Shown one piece after another: positions 45,262 to 53,058 of a DNA stretch of 64,000 bases. The stretch's first letter is position 1, and each line of letters begins with the position of its first letter. The position numbers and the translations under genes were made by a program. Under the pieces are notes generated by a model that made no database searches, was not told the DNA's origin, and was given only the letters and a program-made list of their open reading frames with translations. Origin of the DNA: Haloplasma contractile SSD-17B (lineage in GTDB: Bacteria > Bacillota_I > Bacilli_A > Haloplasmatales > Haloplasmataceae); the NCBI RefSeq assembly GCF_000215935.2, contig NZ_AFNU02000005.1, positions 124,001 through 188,000 on the forward strand, given 5' to 3'.

Positions 45262-45325
45262 AATATCCCATCCCTATCTACGTAATAATAAAGATTATAA
45301 TATAATTAATAAATGATATCATTTA

Positions 45326-46708
45326 TTAATTATCCATATCTGTTCTTTCTGTAGGACTAACACTATTAGTATCACTTGTCTCAAACTCATATATTTTTTT
45401 GATTTTTTCATTTACTTTAGTTTTTTCTCTGTTTTCCAGCTTATAATCCACCAGTATACTTTCATATTTTACTTGTTCTTCCAAATATTCTTCATTCATA
45501 TGCTCTTGTTCTTCAGCCTGTCTTTCAATATATTCTCTGCTACTTACCATTTTATTATAGTTATAATTTTCTTGTTCATCACTGCTTTTATAAATTCTAT
45601 GCTTCTCAACGTTATATAAGTAACCATTTATTAATATACCTTCACTATACTCACCTTCTGATATTAGTTCATCATTATAATACATCCTACCTTTACCATT
45701 AAGTTTCCCATCTACAAAATTTCCTTCATAAATAAACTTGTCTCTATCAAAATAAAAAGTATAGTTTGGTAATAATAACTTCTTTTTCCTGTATAATCTA
45801 CTATATATTTGATTATTATCTATACTATATTTATCATATCCCTTTATATATCCTTCCTTATCATATTTACAATCTCTTATGATTTTATTATCTATACTTG
45901 CTTTCTGCTCAATTATTTTATTATTTTTATAACAAGATGTTATGAAAATATTGTTAACAGTCGTCTCAGTAATCTTTAACTCATAAATCCTATTGATATC
46001 CATACTATAATATAATCTATCATCTTTCTTAGTCATTTTATTGCTATTTACTGGTTTAATTTTTTTGCAGTTAATTATATCTTTCAGTATTAAATACATT
46101 AATTTTATTCTGACATCAGCCATTAAGACTGGGTTATCACCGTTTGAAAAATATTCAATATTATTTATTTCAATATATTTTATAAAATCATTAATAATTT
46201 GTTTAGCAGTAAATCTCATCTCATTATTTTGAATTTTTTCTATTTTTGTATATAATTCAAATAACGACTGAATACTTTCTTTTGGAATTACTCCACTAAA
46301 TTTTGATATATTATTTCTCCAATTCTTCGAAACGTGAAACTTTCTATAAAAATTGTCACTATTTTTAGTTTGTTTATTATTTGTATATTTTAAGAAAGGA
46401 AGTAACTCATTATAAATATGTTCTATTTCATATATCAATACGAATGCATATTCTCTCATTTCATAAAAATAGTCATTATTTCTCTTCCTGAAGTTATCAT
46501 AATTTACTTTAACAATAAATAACGATAATATAGAAGTTAAAATTACTGACAAATAATTTAAAGCGAATCTAAGATTATCTAACTTGTCTAATTTAAATAT
46601 ATATTTTATTTCTTCATAATGAAATATAAATAAAATTAATGGACTTAGCACAATCACTAATATCATATTCACAATCAGCCATGTAATTTTTGATGAATAT
46701 ATTTTCAT
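45326..46708 (-). CDS. Membrane protein with MORN-like repeats
   Basis: 460 residues. Two membrane helices (about 9-30 and 45-65) are followed by a helical region to about 250. MORN-like repeats then occur at about 325-375 (Tyr-Glu-Gly-Asn-Phe-x-x-Gly-Lys-Leu-Asn-Gly-Lys-Gly, then Glu-Gly-Glu-Tyr-Ser-Glu-Gly), and an acidic coiled tail closes the protein. It lies 112 bases downstream of herA on the same strand. It could be an add-on to the SIR2-HerA system or independent. Confidence 0.65.
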   Translation of the reverse strand: MKIYSSKITWLIVNMILVIVLSPLILFIFHYEEIKYIFKLDKLDNLRFALNYLSVILTSILSLFIVKVNYDNFRKRNNDYFYEMREYAFVLIYEIEHIYNELLPFLKYTNNKQTKNSDNFYRKFHVSKNWRNNISKFSGVIPKESIQSLFELYTKIEKIQNNEMRFTAKQIINDFIKYIEINNIEYFSNGDNPVLMADVRIKLMYLILKDIINCKKIKPVNSNKMTKKDDRLYYSMDINRIYELKITETTVNNIFITSCYKNNKIIEQKASIDNKIIRDCKYDKEGYIKGYDKYSIDNNQIYSRLYRKKKLLLPNYTFYFDRDKFIYEGNFVDGKLNGKGRMYYNDELISEGEYSEGILINGYLYNVEKHRIYKSSDEQENYNYNKMVSSREYIERQAEEQEHMNEEYLEEQVKYESILVDYKLENREKTKVNEKIKKIYEFETSDTNSVSPTERTDMDN

Positions 46709-46819
46709 ACGCTCACTCCTCTAGGGGTATAGTTCTTGTGAAACTTAAATGTAATAAAATAATCTATAATGCATAAATAGTTATAAATTGTTACATGTCT
46801 GTCTATTTGTTCCCAGTTT

Positions 46820-48595
46820 TCAAAAAGGATCAAAAGCTTTATTCTCAATCTTCTTAGATTCCTTATTGCTAAAAATTCCTTCATCACCTAGTAATTTAAC
46901 ATTTCTACTTAATGGTTCATTAACTTCGTCTACTATTTTTATTTTAGCGAACATAGGAAATATGAATCCAGTACCAGATATAATACATTCCCCAGGTCCA
47001 AGAACAGATAGCATATCAATTTGTCTTTTATCCATAAAAGATACAGTTTTTTCAATATGTTTAATATCATTTTTATTTACTAGTTTATGAATAAAGTAAT
47101 TGTGTAGCTGTGATGTAATAGTTTCTGAGATATCAGAAGGTCTTTGACTAGATATTATTAAGAATACTCCATACTTTCTACCTTCTTTTATAATCTTTTC
47201 AAATACTTCAACGCTATTTGATGCTATATCATTACTTTCTTTACTCGGTTTAAGTATATTATGAGCCTCATCAATTACTATATTTCTAATCTGCTTGATC
47301 CCTTTACTTCTATCATTTTTTCTCATACTATCGAATATTAAGTCAGATATAATACTCGGAACTAATTCTCTAATTTCTTGATTTACTTGTCCCAATTGAA
47401 TAACTACAATATTTTTTTGAGATAAAGAAGTTATCTCATTTTCTGATTCATTAAAAATTTTATTAAAATCCTTTATTCGATTCTTTAATCGTGTAATTAG
47501 TGGTTTAACGAACTCTAGGTTATTTCCATGAGTTGCATATTGAAACACAGAATATATAAGCTCAAACTCAAACCTTTCTAGCCATGTCTTAGGTTCTATA
47601 ACCTTTATTTTTTCTAGACTTTGATGTTCAATATCATTAATAAAGTCAAAATGTTTCTTATTATCAAAATCTACTGTAGTATTACTTTTATCTATAAATG
47701 AGTTTGACCGACCACTAATGAATTGAAAGTCTTCCAATCCCATAATATATTTATAAAGTTCATTTCTAATCGTATATATTGCATTCTTTTGACAGTTTAT
47801 AATTGCCCACCTTATAGAGTTTATTTTCTGTTCTGAATCAAACTCACCCTTCATATTCCTTAGAGCTCGTTTAATAATTGGCATCTGTGTTTTCTTTGTA
47901 GCATTTAACAATACTCCTAGTTGATCTTCAGATAGTTTTGAATAATCAATTGGTATCCTTTTTTTACTTTGTGTTTGTGTAGTTAATTTAATAACTTCTT
48001 TATTTTGTAAGTTTGTTATAGCATTATCTCCATACTCATTATTCAAGTCAAATAATAATGTCTGGGCAATTTTACTATTGATCCTTTTATCCTCAATTAT
48101 ATTAAGGTATTCTTGTAGTATTTTGGTTAATGTATTAGATTTACCACTACCAGTATTACCAAAAATTCCAATGTGAGTTGGTATAACACTATTTAAATCT
48201 ATAGAAATTTTTCTAGTAGGTTCAAATAAGTCATTACCAATATTTAAATTCATTGAATCATTACTGACAAATAATGATTTATAATCATCCTCAGTAAACA
48301 GTCTAATTTTTGCACCTACTAATGGGAGATATCTAAGTCCTTGGCTGAATAATCCTTTCTCAATAGATCCTATCACGTTTAACTCCAATATTTTTTGATT
48401 TTTATCATTTACACTTACTTCTTCACCGGTAATTTGACAAACAACGGATACAAGACCTACATTTGTTTTGACGTACGAATTTATTTTTGGACCTAAAAAG
48501 ACATTACTGTTCTTAACCATATAAGGAGGGAGTTTTTCATAGAACCTACCTTTGACTCTAATTCCATATACACTAGTTATTTCACCTATTATCAT
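46820..48595 (-). CDS. herA: HerA-family ATPase of a SIR2-HerA system
   Basis: About 591 residues. N-terminal HAS-barrel-like region (1-110), then a DUF87/HerA motor with Walker A Gly-Asn-Thr-Gly-Ser-Gly-Lys-Ser (about 152-159), Walker B Ile-Val-Ile-Asp-Glu-Ala-His and Ser-Ser-Gln-Arg-Pro. HerA forms hexamers. With the SIR2 gene directly upstream (14-base overlap) this matches the SIR2-HerA antiphage system, which depletes NAD+ on infection. The ATG at 48595 follows a GAGG site. Confidence 0.88.
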   Translation of the reverse strand: MIIGEITSVYGIRVKGRFYEKLPPYMVKNSNVFLGPKINSYVKTNVGLVSVVCQITGEEVSVNDKNQKILELNVIGSIEKGLFSQGLRYLPLVGAKIRLFTEDDYKSLFVSNDSMNLNIGNDLFEPTRKISIDLNSVIPTHIGIFGNTGSGKSNTLTKILQEYLNIIEDKRINSKIAQTLLFDLNNEYGDNAITNLQNKEVIKLTTQTQSKKRIPIDYSKLSEDQLGVLLNATKKTQMPIIKRALRNMKGEFDSEQKINSIRWAIINCQKNAIYTIRNELYKYIMGLEDFQFISGRSNSFIDKSNTTVDFDNKKHFDFINDIEHQSLEKIKVIEPKTWLERFEFELIYSVFQYATHGNNLEFVKPLITRLKNRIKDFNKIFNESENEITSLSQKNIVVIQLGQVNQEIRELVPSIISDLIFDSMRKNDRSKGIKQIRNIVIDEAHNILKPSKESNDIASNSVEVFEKIIKEGRKYGVFLIISSQRPSDISETITSQLHNYFIHKLVNKNDIKHIEKTVSFMDKRQIDMLSVLGPGECIISGTGFIFPMFAKIKIVDEVNEPLSRNVKLLGDEGIFSNKESKKIENKAFDPF

Positions 48596-49511
48596 TATGT
48601 AAAACCTCATTTAGCAACTCTGTAAACACTAAAGTAGAATCTTTTTCTTTCGAATTTTTCTGTTTAATTTCTATAATTCTATCTTTTAGCGTCTCATCAC
48701 ACTTCTCATCATTATCATAGTTTATCCATATAATAGTAAGGCCTTTTTCGTATAAATCTGATAGTAATTTATTTATATGATTATCTCCCCATGAATATCC
48801 AATTATTATAATTACAGAATTTAATCTCATTAGTTCACTTTTCATACTAAACAAAAGTTGAAAGTATTTGTCATAAATTGCCTTATCATACTTTTGTACA
48901 CCAGGTGTAATTATATTTTCGAGTTTTAATTTACCTTTATAAACACTGCCATGTATTTTCGATACATTATAAGAAGGGATAACATTATTAATTTTTGAAT
49001 CAATAACATAATAATCATGGAATCTTACAGTCCTTGGATTATCACTAGTAATCACATTACATAGCGCACCAGTTGATTCAATTATATCTTCTACTATATC
49101 ATCATAATTTAAGGTAAATATATTTACTTTAGACATTGTTTCTATTGTGTTTTCTGATGATTCAATAAGTCTCTCAAGTTTTATAAACATATTCTTTAAA
49201 TTAATAAGTGACTGATGATTATAATCTATTACATTATAAAATGAATGAAATTCATCAACAAATGTTGTTAACACTTCTTTTTTACTAGATTCATCATCTA
49301 TAAGATCAAGAGACTCCTCAAATAATTTTATTTCTTCTTCTCCAAGATTCTCACACATTTTTTGCATTGTATCTTTAAAACCATTTAATAATTTAAAGCC
49401 TCCACCGTTTACACCTGCTCCAAATAAAAAGTTAATGTGCGAACTTGATAGTATTTGATCAAGTTTATACTTTAAAATATTTTCTTTATAGATATTATTA
49501 TCTTCTATCAT
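48582..49511 (-). CDS. SIR2-domain NADase
   Basis: 309 residues. Gly-Ala-Gly-Val (31-34) corresponds to the NAD-binding GAGxS loop. Leu-Asn-Tyr-Asp (about 153-156) supplies the catalytic Asn, Lys-Ile-His-Gly (about 195-200) the catalytic His, and Ile-Gly-Tyr-Ser-Trp-Gly-Asp a late SIR2_2 motif. All core residues are kept, so it should hydrolyse NAD+. It forms an operon with herA. Its promoter holds a sequence shared with the HTH-OLD promoter (see 49585-49600). Confidence 0.88.
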   Translation of the reverse strand: MIEDNNIYKENILKYKLDQILSSSHINFLFGAGVNGGGFKLLNGFKDTMQKMCENLGEEEIKLFEESLDLIDDESSKKEVLTTFVDEFHSFYNVIDYNHQSLINLKNMFIKLERLIESSENTIETMSKVNIFTLNYDDIVEDIIESTGALCNVITSDNPRTVRFHDYYVIDSKINNVIPSYNVSKIHGSVYKGKLKLENIITPGVQKYDKAIYDKYFQLLFSMKSELMRLNSVIIIIGYSWGDNHINKLLSDLYEKGLTIIWINYDNDEKCDETLKDRIIEIKQKNSKEKDSTLVFTELLNEVLHNDNR

Positions 49512-49569
49512 TTTCTACCCCTTTCTACAAGTATGTATTAAAACTGAACTACATATTTCTCTCTATTAT

Positions 49570-49600
49570 AACATTTTACAGTCCAATTTTACATATTTTT
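49570..49600 (-). promoter_or_regulatory. SIR2-HerA promoter with shared operator-like sequence
   Basis: A TATAAT box (minus-strand reading, near 49565-49570) is preceded by two ATGTAAAA-like half sites. The 16 bases AATTTTACATATTTTT at 49585-49600 recur exactly at 55491-55506. Confidence 0.55.
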
Positions 49601-49694
49601 CTATTTTTACTGTTATAATACACGTTAAATACAATCAAACAATAAACCCCTACTTTTTACTAAAAGTTATTCGAATAAAATATCTAATTAAAGA

Positions 49695-49716
49695 ACCTAC
49701 AGCAATCGCTGTAGGT
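49695..49716 (-). terminator. Hairpin after the JAB-E1 gene
   Basis: ACCTACAGC (49695-49703) and GCTGTAGGT (49708-49716), a perfect 9-bp stem with a 4-base loop, 15 bases after the stop. The T-run on the minus strand is weak (TCTTTAATT). Confidence 0.7.
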
Positions 49717-49730
49717 CTATTTAATACTTA

Positions 49731-51122
49731 TTATTTTCCAACTAGCTGTTTTAAGTTTAAAGCCTTGGCTGTGTAACTATTCTTTATAACGCAATTACAT
49801 TTACAATTATTCTCAGAATGATTGAGTGTGATAACGCCACCTATTGCATGGTACAACTGATTAAATTTATAATTTAATATATTATCTATAGATGTAACGT
49901 AACCTAAAAATAAGTTAACTTCTAAAGAAGCCAGGTTCATGCTAAAAGAAAATACATTTTCTCTACCATCATTGTTATTGTAATCAACGTTAATATATAC
50001 CGCATCTTTAGCTTGACCATATTTCTCATCTTGCACCTTCCCATAATCATATACATTTCCACAGTCCATACAAATTTTACTAGGTGCAATTATTTGTGTT
50101 CTCCATGAGATATTACGTGGACCATGTAAATTTTCCGATAATTCAATTAGCACTCCACCATCTATAACAGGTATTAGATGAGATATTGCTATATAGTTTA
50201 ACACATATCTAGGATAATGTTTGTCAACGCAGGAGAAGATAAAATCACAGTCTAATATTTTAGTTAGACTAGAATCATCTTCTAACTTTCCAAAATGTGT
50301 ACTAATTTCCAAATCAGATGATGTAGCAGAATTTTTTATATTTCTTTTTGCTACATTAATTTTTTTTCTTTTCAAAATTGAATCAATTTTTTTTGCGCCA
50401 TCTGTTCTATCAAGATTTCTTTCTTCAATTCTATCGAAATCGATCAAATAAAACTTTCTGACACCAATACGGGCTAGGGCGCTAACAACTAAACTTCCAA
50501 CACTTCCTAATCCGACTATTGCTACTCTAAAATCTTCTATATGTTTTTGATGCTCATCACCCCATACTGACATTGTTGCAATTTTTCTTTTTCTGTTAGA
50601 AATATTCGTTTGAGATAGTCCTGGATTATAAAAGCATTTAAAATCCTTATCAACAATTCGAATTTTTCGCACGTCTACTTTATGGTATAATGACTGCTTC
50701 TTTTTCAACCAGAAACGTCCTGATATTGTACCATCTGTACCTATAGTTAGGCCTAATAATGGTTTCTTTGTTTTGGAGTATATTATAGGTGCAAGTTCCT
50801 CTCTTTCAGCAGTTATATCATCTTTACTCATTTTTTGCCACCCAGGTGTAAAGTGATTATGTATTAATCCTAAACCACAATTCTCTGGAATATTAGCTAA
50901 TACTCTTAGTAAATAAGATTGCTTAAAAGATACATTGCCATTTAAATTCAATTCCTCATCATTAGGCAAAGGAATTTCGTTATCAATTACAGCTGTTATC
51001 CTTTTTACCCCTTTTGATTCACGCCAAAAGAAAAACGTTAGTCTTTCTTGGTTGGAGTCTCTCATTAAGTCACGAAAAATACTTTGTGCTGAATTAGTTA
51101 GTGCTACATCGTATTCTATCAT
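49731..51122 (-). CDS. JAB protease-E1 activating enzyme fusion
   Basis: About 463 residues. The N-terminal JAB/JAMM domain (1-150) has His88-x-His90, Ser99 and Asp102 (zinc ligands; the His-x-His to Ser gap is 8 rather than 7) and an early Glu near 35. The C-terminal ThiF/E1 domain has Gly-Leu-Gly-Ser-Val-Gly (204-209), Asp-Phe-Asp and Asn-Leu-Asp-Arg, Cys-Val-Asp-x-His-Tyr-Pro-Arg, and two Cys clusters near 352-355 and at the C-terminus. It should adenylate and transfer the Ubl, with the JAB part trimming or removing it. The start at 51122 overlaps the E2 stop by one base. Confidence 0.85.
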   Translation of the reverse strand: MIEYDVALTNSAQSIFRDLMRDSNQERLTFFFWRESKGVKRITAVIDNEIPLPNDEELNLNGNVSFKQSYLLRVLANIPENCGLGLIHNHFTPGWQKMSKDDITAEREELAPIIYSKTKKPLLGLTIGTDGTISGRFWLKKKQSLYHKVDVRKIRIVDKDFKCFYNPGLSQTNISNRKRKIATMSVWGDEHQKHIEDFRVAIVGLGSVGSLVVSALARIGVRKFYLIDFDRIEERNLDRTDGAKKIDSILKRKKINVAKRNIKNSATSSDLEISTHFGKLEDDSSLTKILDCDFIFSCVDKHYPRYVLNYIAISHLIPVIDGGVLIELSENLHGPRNISWRTQIIAPSKICMDCGNVYDYGKVQDEKYGQAKDAVYINVDYNNNDGRENVFSFSMNLASLEVNLFLGYVTSIDNILNYKFNQLYHAIGGVITLNHSENNCKCNCVIKNSYTAKALNLKQLVGK

Positions 51123-51511
51123 TAATTTATATCCTCTATAAACGTATACAATAATTGAGTCCATAAATCTTGAGGAGTCGCAGGTTGATTAATAAATCTC
51201 CTGCTCCAATATTGCCATTCTACACCTATTTTACTTTTAAGGACATTACGAGCAGTCACATTTCTACCATTTACGTTTTTAGTAATTCTTTTAAAACTGG
51301 CTAAATGTGGTGAGACGTGTACTGAAGGGTGAGGACAGAAAGGAACTGTGTTTGTGTTCTTTATTGCAATACTTACCAGAGACCCTTCATAAGGGCCTGC
51401 TGGTAATTTATAGTTCTCAATGATTAAATATTGACCGTCAGCTACTGTTTCCCATCTAGTAGATAAGTTAAGTTCATGATTTATAAATCTTTTAAAATCT
51501 TCTATTGTCAT
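51122..51511 (-). CDS. E2-like protein of the ubiquitin-like module
   Basis: 129 residues. Beta-rich core with Gly-Pro-Tyr-Glu-Gly-Ser-Leu-Val-Ser-Ile-Ala-Ile and Val-Pro-Phe-Cys-Pro-His-Pro-Ser-Val-His, resembling a prokaryotic E2 (UBC) fold. The single cysteine is Cys59, placed before the Pro-x-Val strand rather than after it as in classical E2s. It lies between the Ubl and JAB-E1 genes, which is the main support for this call. Confidence 0.65.
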   Translation of the reverse strand: MTIEDFKRFINHELNLSTRWETVADGQYLIIENYKLPAGPYEGSLVSIAIKNTNTVPFCPHPSVHVSPHLASFKRITKNVNGRNVTARNVLKSKIGVEWQYWSRRFINQPATPQDLWTQLLYTFIEDIN

Positions 51512-51526
51512 AAAATATCACTACTT

Positions 51527-51754
51527 TTAGGATACAGGGTTAGGTCTCTTAGGTATAACTAAGAATTCTTCGTTAGGATTGATATTTTCTTCAATTGACT
51601 TTTCTAGAATCTTTTGTGGGTTGTTTGCTCTAACAAGGTCATTATTTTCTGGATTATAACCTGCTTTTGTTAAAATATTATAAGGTGTTATTTTTCTGTT
51701 TGTAGTTTCTTGTTTTACTGAATTTACGTAATATGTTATCTTTTTTTCTTTCAT
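51527..51754 (-). CDS. Ubiquitin-like protein
   Basis: 75 residues. Beta-grasp pattern: Ile-Thr-Tyr-Tyr-Val-Asn, Arg-Lys-Ile-Thr-Pro, a helix Tyr-Asn-Ile-Leu-Thr-Lys-Ala-Gly-Tyr, and a last strand Glu-Glu-Phe-Leu-Val-Ile-Pro, like multiubiquitin-type Ubls. The C-terminus ends Pro-Asn-Pro-Val-Ser with no Gly-Gly. The ATG at 51754 has an AAGGAG site, so the frame extension from 51769 is not used. A perfect palindrome (CACATTTTTAATGTG, minus strand) lies just upstream. Confidence 0.7.
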   Translation of the reverse strand: MKEKKITYYVNSVKQETTNRKITPYNILTKAGYNPENNDLVRANNPQKILEKSIEENINPNEEFLVIPKRPNPVS

Positions 51755-51842
51755 AATTCTCCTTTTCACATTAAAAATGTGACTTGCGATGGTCGCAACC
51801 CTATTTTAAACATCTATTACATTTAATGAAAGAACTATGAAA

Positions 51843-51871
51843 TTAACCATCATTTATTCTACACATATAGA
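51843..51871 (+). promoter_or_regulatory. Promoter-like pair for the structured RNA
   Basis: TTAACC (51843-51848) and TATAGA (51866-51871) with a 17-base spacer, four of six matches each. It predicts a start near 51878. Confidence 0.4.
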
Positions 51872-51877
51872 ATCTCC

Positions 51878-51995
51878 CCTTTCGTAAAGAAGGGGACTTG
51901 TGTTTTAGAGTATAGTTTGATATACTATTAATGTTTAAATAAAAATACAAGTCCTTTTAGAGATTAATGTTGGCAGACATTAGTCTCTTTTTCTT
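51878..51995 (+). ncRNA. Candidate structured small RNA with intrinsic terminator
   Basis: A 13-bp stem (51894-51906 with 51942-51954, one G.U pair) encloses a 6-bp hairpin (AGTATA 51909-51914, TATACT 51921-51926). It is followed by a 12-bp terminator hairpin (51959-51970 with 51977-51988, one G.U pair) and TTTTTCTTT. The T-run occurs only on the plus strand, opposite to the flanking genes. No reading frame of note is present. It is divergent from the Ubl gene. Family unknown. Confidence 0.5.
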
Positions 51996-52092
51996 TACAT
52001 ATATAAATTTGTCATTTTACGTGCCGACATATTGCACACTAATATTATTTAATGTCCTCATAGTATTGGACATGTAGCATGATACTATAAGA

Positions 52093-52887
52093 CTAAACAG
52101 TTTTTCTGTCCCTAATTTCTAAAACTTTATTCAATATATTTTTAGCAGTTTTCGATTCAAGAGGCTCTCCAGAAGTATGCCCCAATTCCTTTAGGGCCTG
52201 ATCTAATAGTAAATTAAATTCTTCTTTTCTCTTATTTCTCAACTCTGTTAACTCCTCTACTCGTTTTATAAATTTTTCATGATAGGAGTTAAAGTCTTTT
52301 ATATACTTGACATAGTAATCTTCATTAATATTATTACTATTATTACTATTATTTAAAAACAACGATAGCGAATTATATAAACTTGCTTCAATGTTTTTAG
52401 CAAATACTTCTTTTGTTTCTTCATAATAATTCACATCGATTATATTATTAATTTTACCGAAATAACTAACTATATATTTAAATAATGATTCCTTTAACAT
52501 TTCGTCACTTACCAAGAGTATTGTTTCAAAATACTTTTCAGTATGACTGTCAAGCTTTTCCACCATTAACTCATTAAATTTTTTAATGAGTCTTTTTTGA
52601 TTTGTGTTAAATTTATTAAAGTTGACAATTTCATCATGAGGTTTTGTCTTACTTTTTATTTTATTTATAATTAGTCTCTTTTCGTCATTAGAATGATGCT
52701 TGTTTGTAAATTCTTCTAGTGATTCAACCATAAAAAGATCACTTAATTGGATTTGTATGTGACTTGGTATATCTTCTTTCTTCCCATTCAAGTATCCATT
52801 CAAAGTTTGCCTTGATATACCTAAATAATCGGATAACAATTGTTGTGAAATACCTAGTTCTCTAATTTTATCCTTCATCTTTATCAC
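52093..52887 (-). CDS. HTH protein with long C-terminal helical region
   Basis: 264 residues. The N-terminal helix-turn-helix (about 10-42) has Ile-Ser-Gln-Gln-Leu-Leu-Ser-Asp-Tyr-Leu-Gly-Ile-Ser-Arg-Gln-Thr-Leu. A long charged helical region follows with an Asn-rich patch (about 185-195). It is similar in plan to the 175-residue HTH protein at 54911-55438. A near-consensus promoter precedes it. It probably binds the TGACAC sites upstream. A phage-sensing or repressor role is inferred. Confidence 0.7.
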   Translation of the reverse strand: MIKMKDKIRELGISQQLLSDYLGISRQTLNGYLNGKKEDIPSHIQIQLSDLFMVESLEEFTNKHHSNDEKRLIINKIKSKTKPHDEIVNFNKFNTNQKRLIKKFNELMVEKLDSHTEKYFETILLVSDEMLKESLFKYIVSYFGKINNIIDVNYYEETKEVFAKNIEASLYNSLSLFLNNSNNSNNINEDYYVKYIKDFNSYHEKFIKRVEELTELRNKRKEEFNLLLDQALKELGHTSGEPLESKTAKNILNKVLEIRDRKTV

Positions 52888-52920
52888 TCTTTTTCATTAT
52901 TTATCTTTATTTCCAAATTA

Positions 52921-52949
52921 AGTATATCATACCAGGTTATGTATGTAAA
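52921..52949 (-). promoter_or_regulatory. Promoter of the HTH gene
   Basis: -35 TTTACA (52944-52949) and -10 TATACT (52921-52926), minus-strand reading, with a 17-base spacer. Confidence 0.7.
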
Positions 52950-52985
52950 GTTATTTTGTCGTATTTTTGTCAAACGACACATTTT

Positions 52986-53043
52986 GTGTCATAAACTCTT
53001 GACACCACTATGTATGACACTGACACGACATTTTAGATGACAC
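52986..53043. repeat. Cluster of five TGACAC/GTGTCA sites
   Basis: GTGTCA at 52986 and TGACAC at 53000, 53015, 53021 and 53038; an ACGACAC variant lies at 52974. They sit between the OLD gene stop and the HTH promoter. Likely an operator array. Confidence 0.6.
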
Positions 53044-53058
53044 TTCATGTTTACATCA

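Larger units (their letters stand above)
51755..52092. other. Intergenic region with a structured RNA
   Basis: It holds the Ubl palindrome (51767-51781), a plus-strand promoter-like pair and structured RNA (51843-51995), and a small ATGTCC/GGACAT hairpin (52052-52073) that may be the HTH gene terminator. Confidence 0.5.

Noticed and set aside
46705-46887. 60-codon frame overlapping the end of herA
   Set aside because: Overlaps herA in another frame and has no recognisable features.
52974-53043. Possible CRISPR or iteron array
   Set aside because: Repeat units are only 6 bases with uneven spacing and no spacers; an operator cluster fits better.
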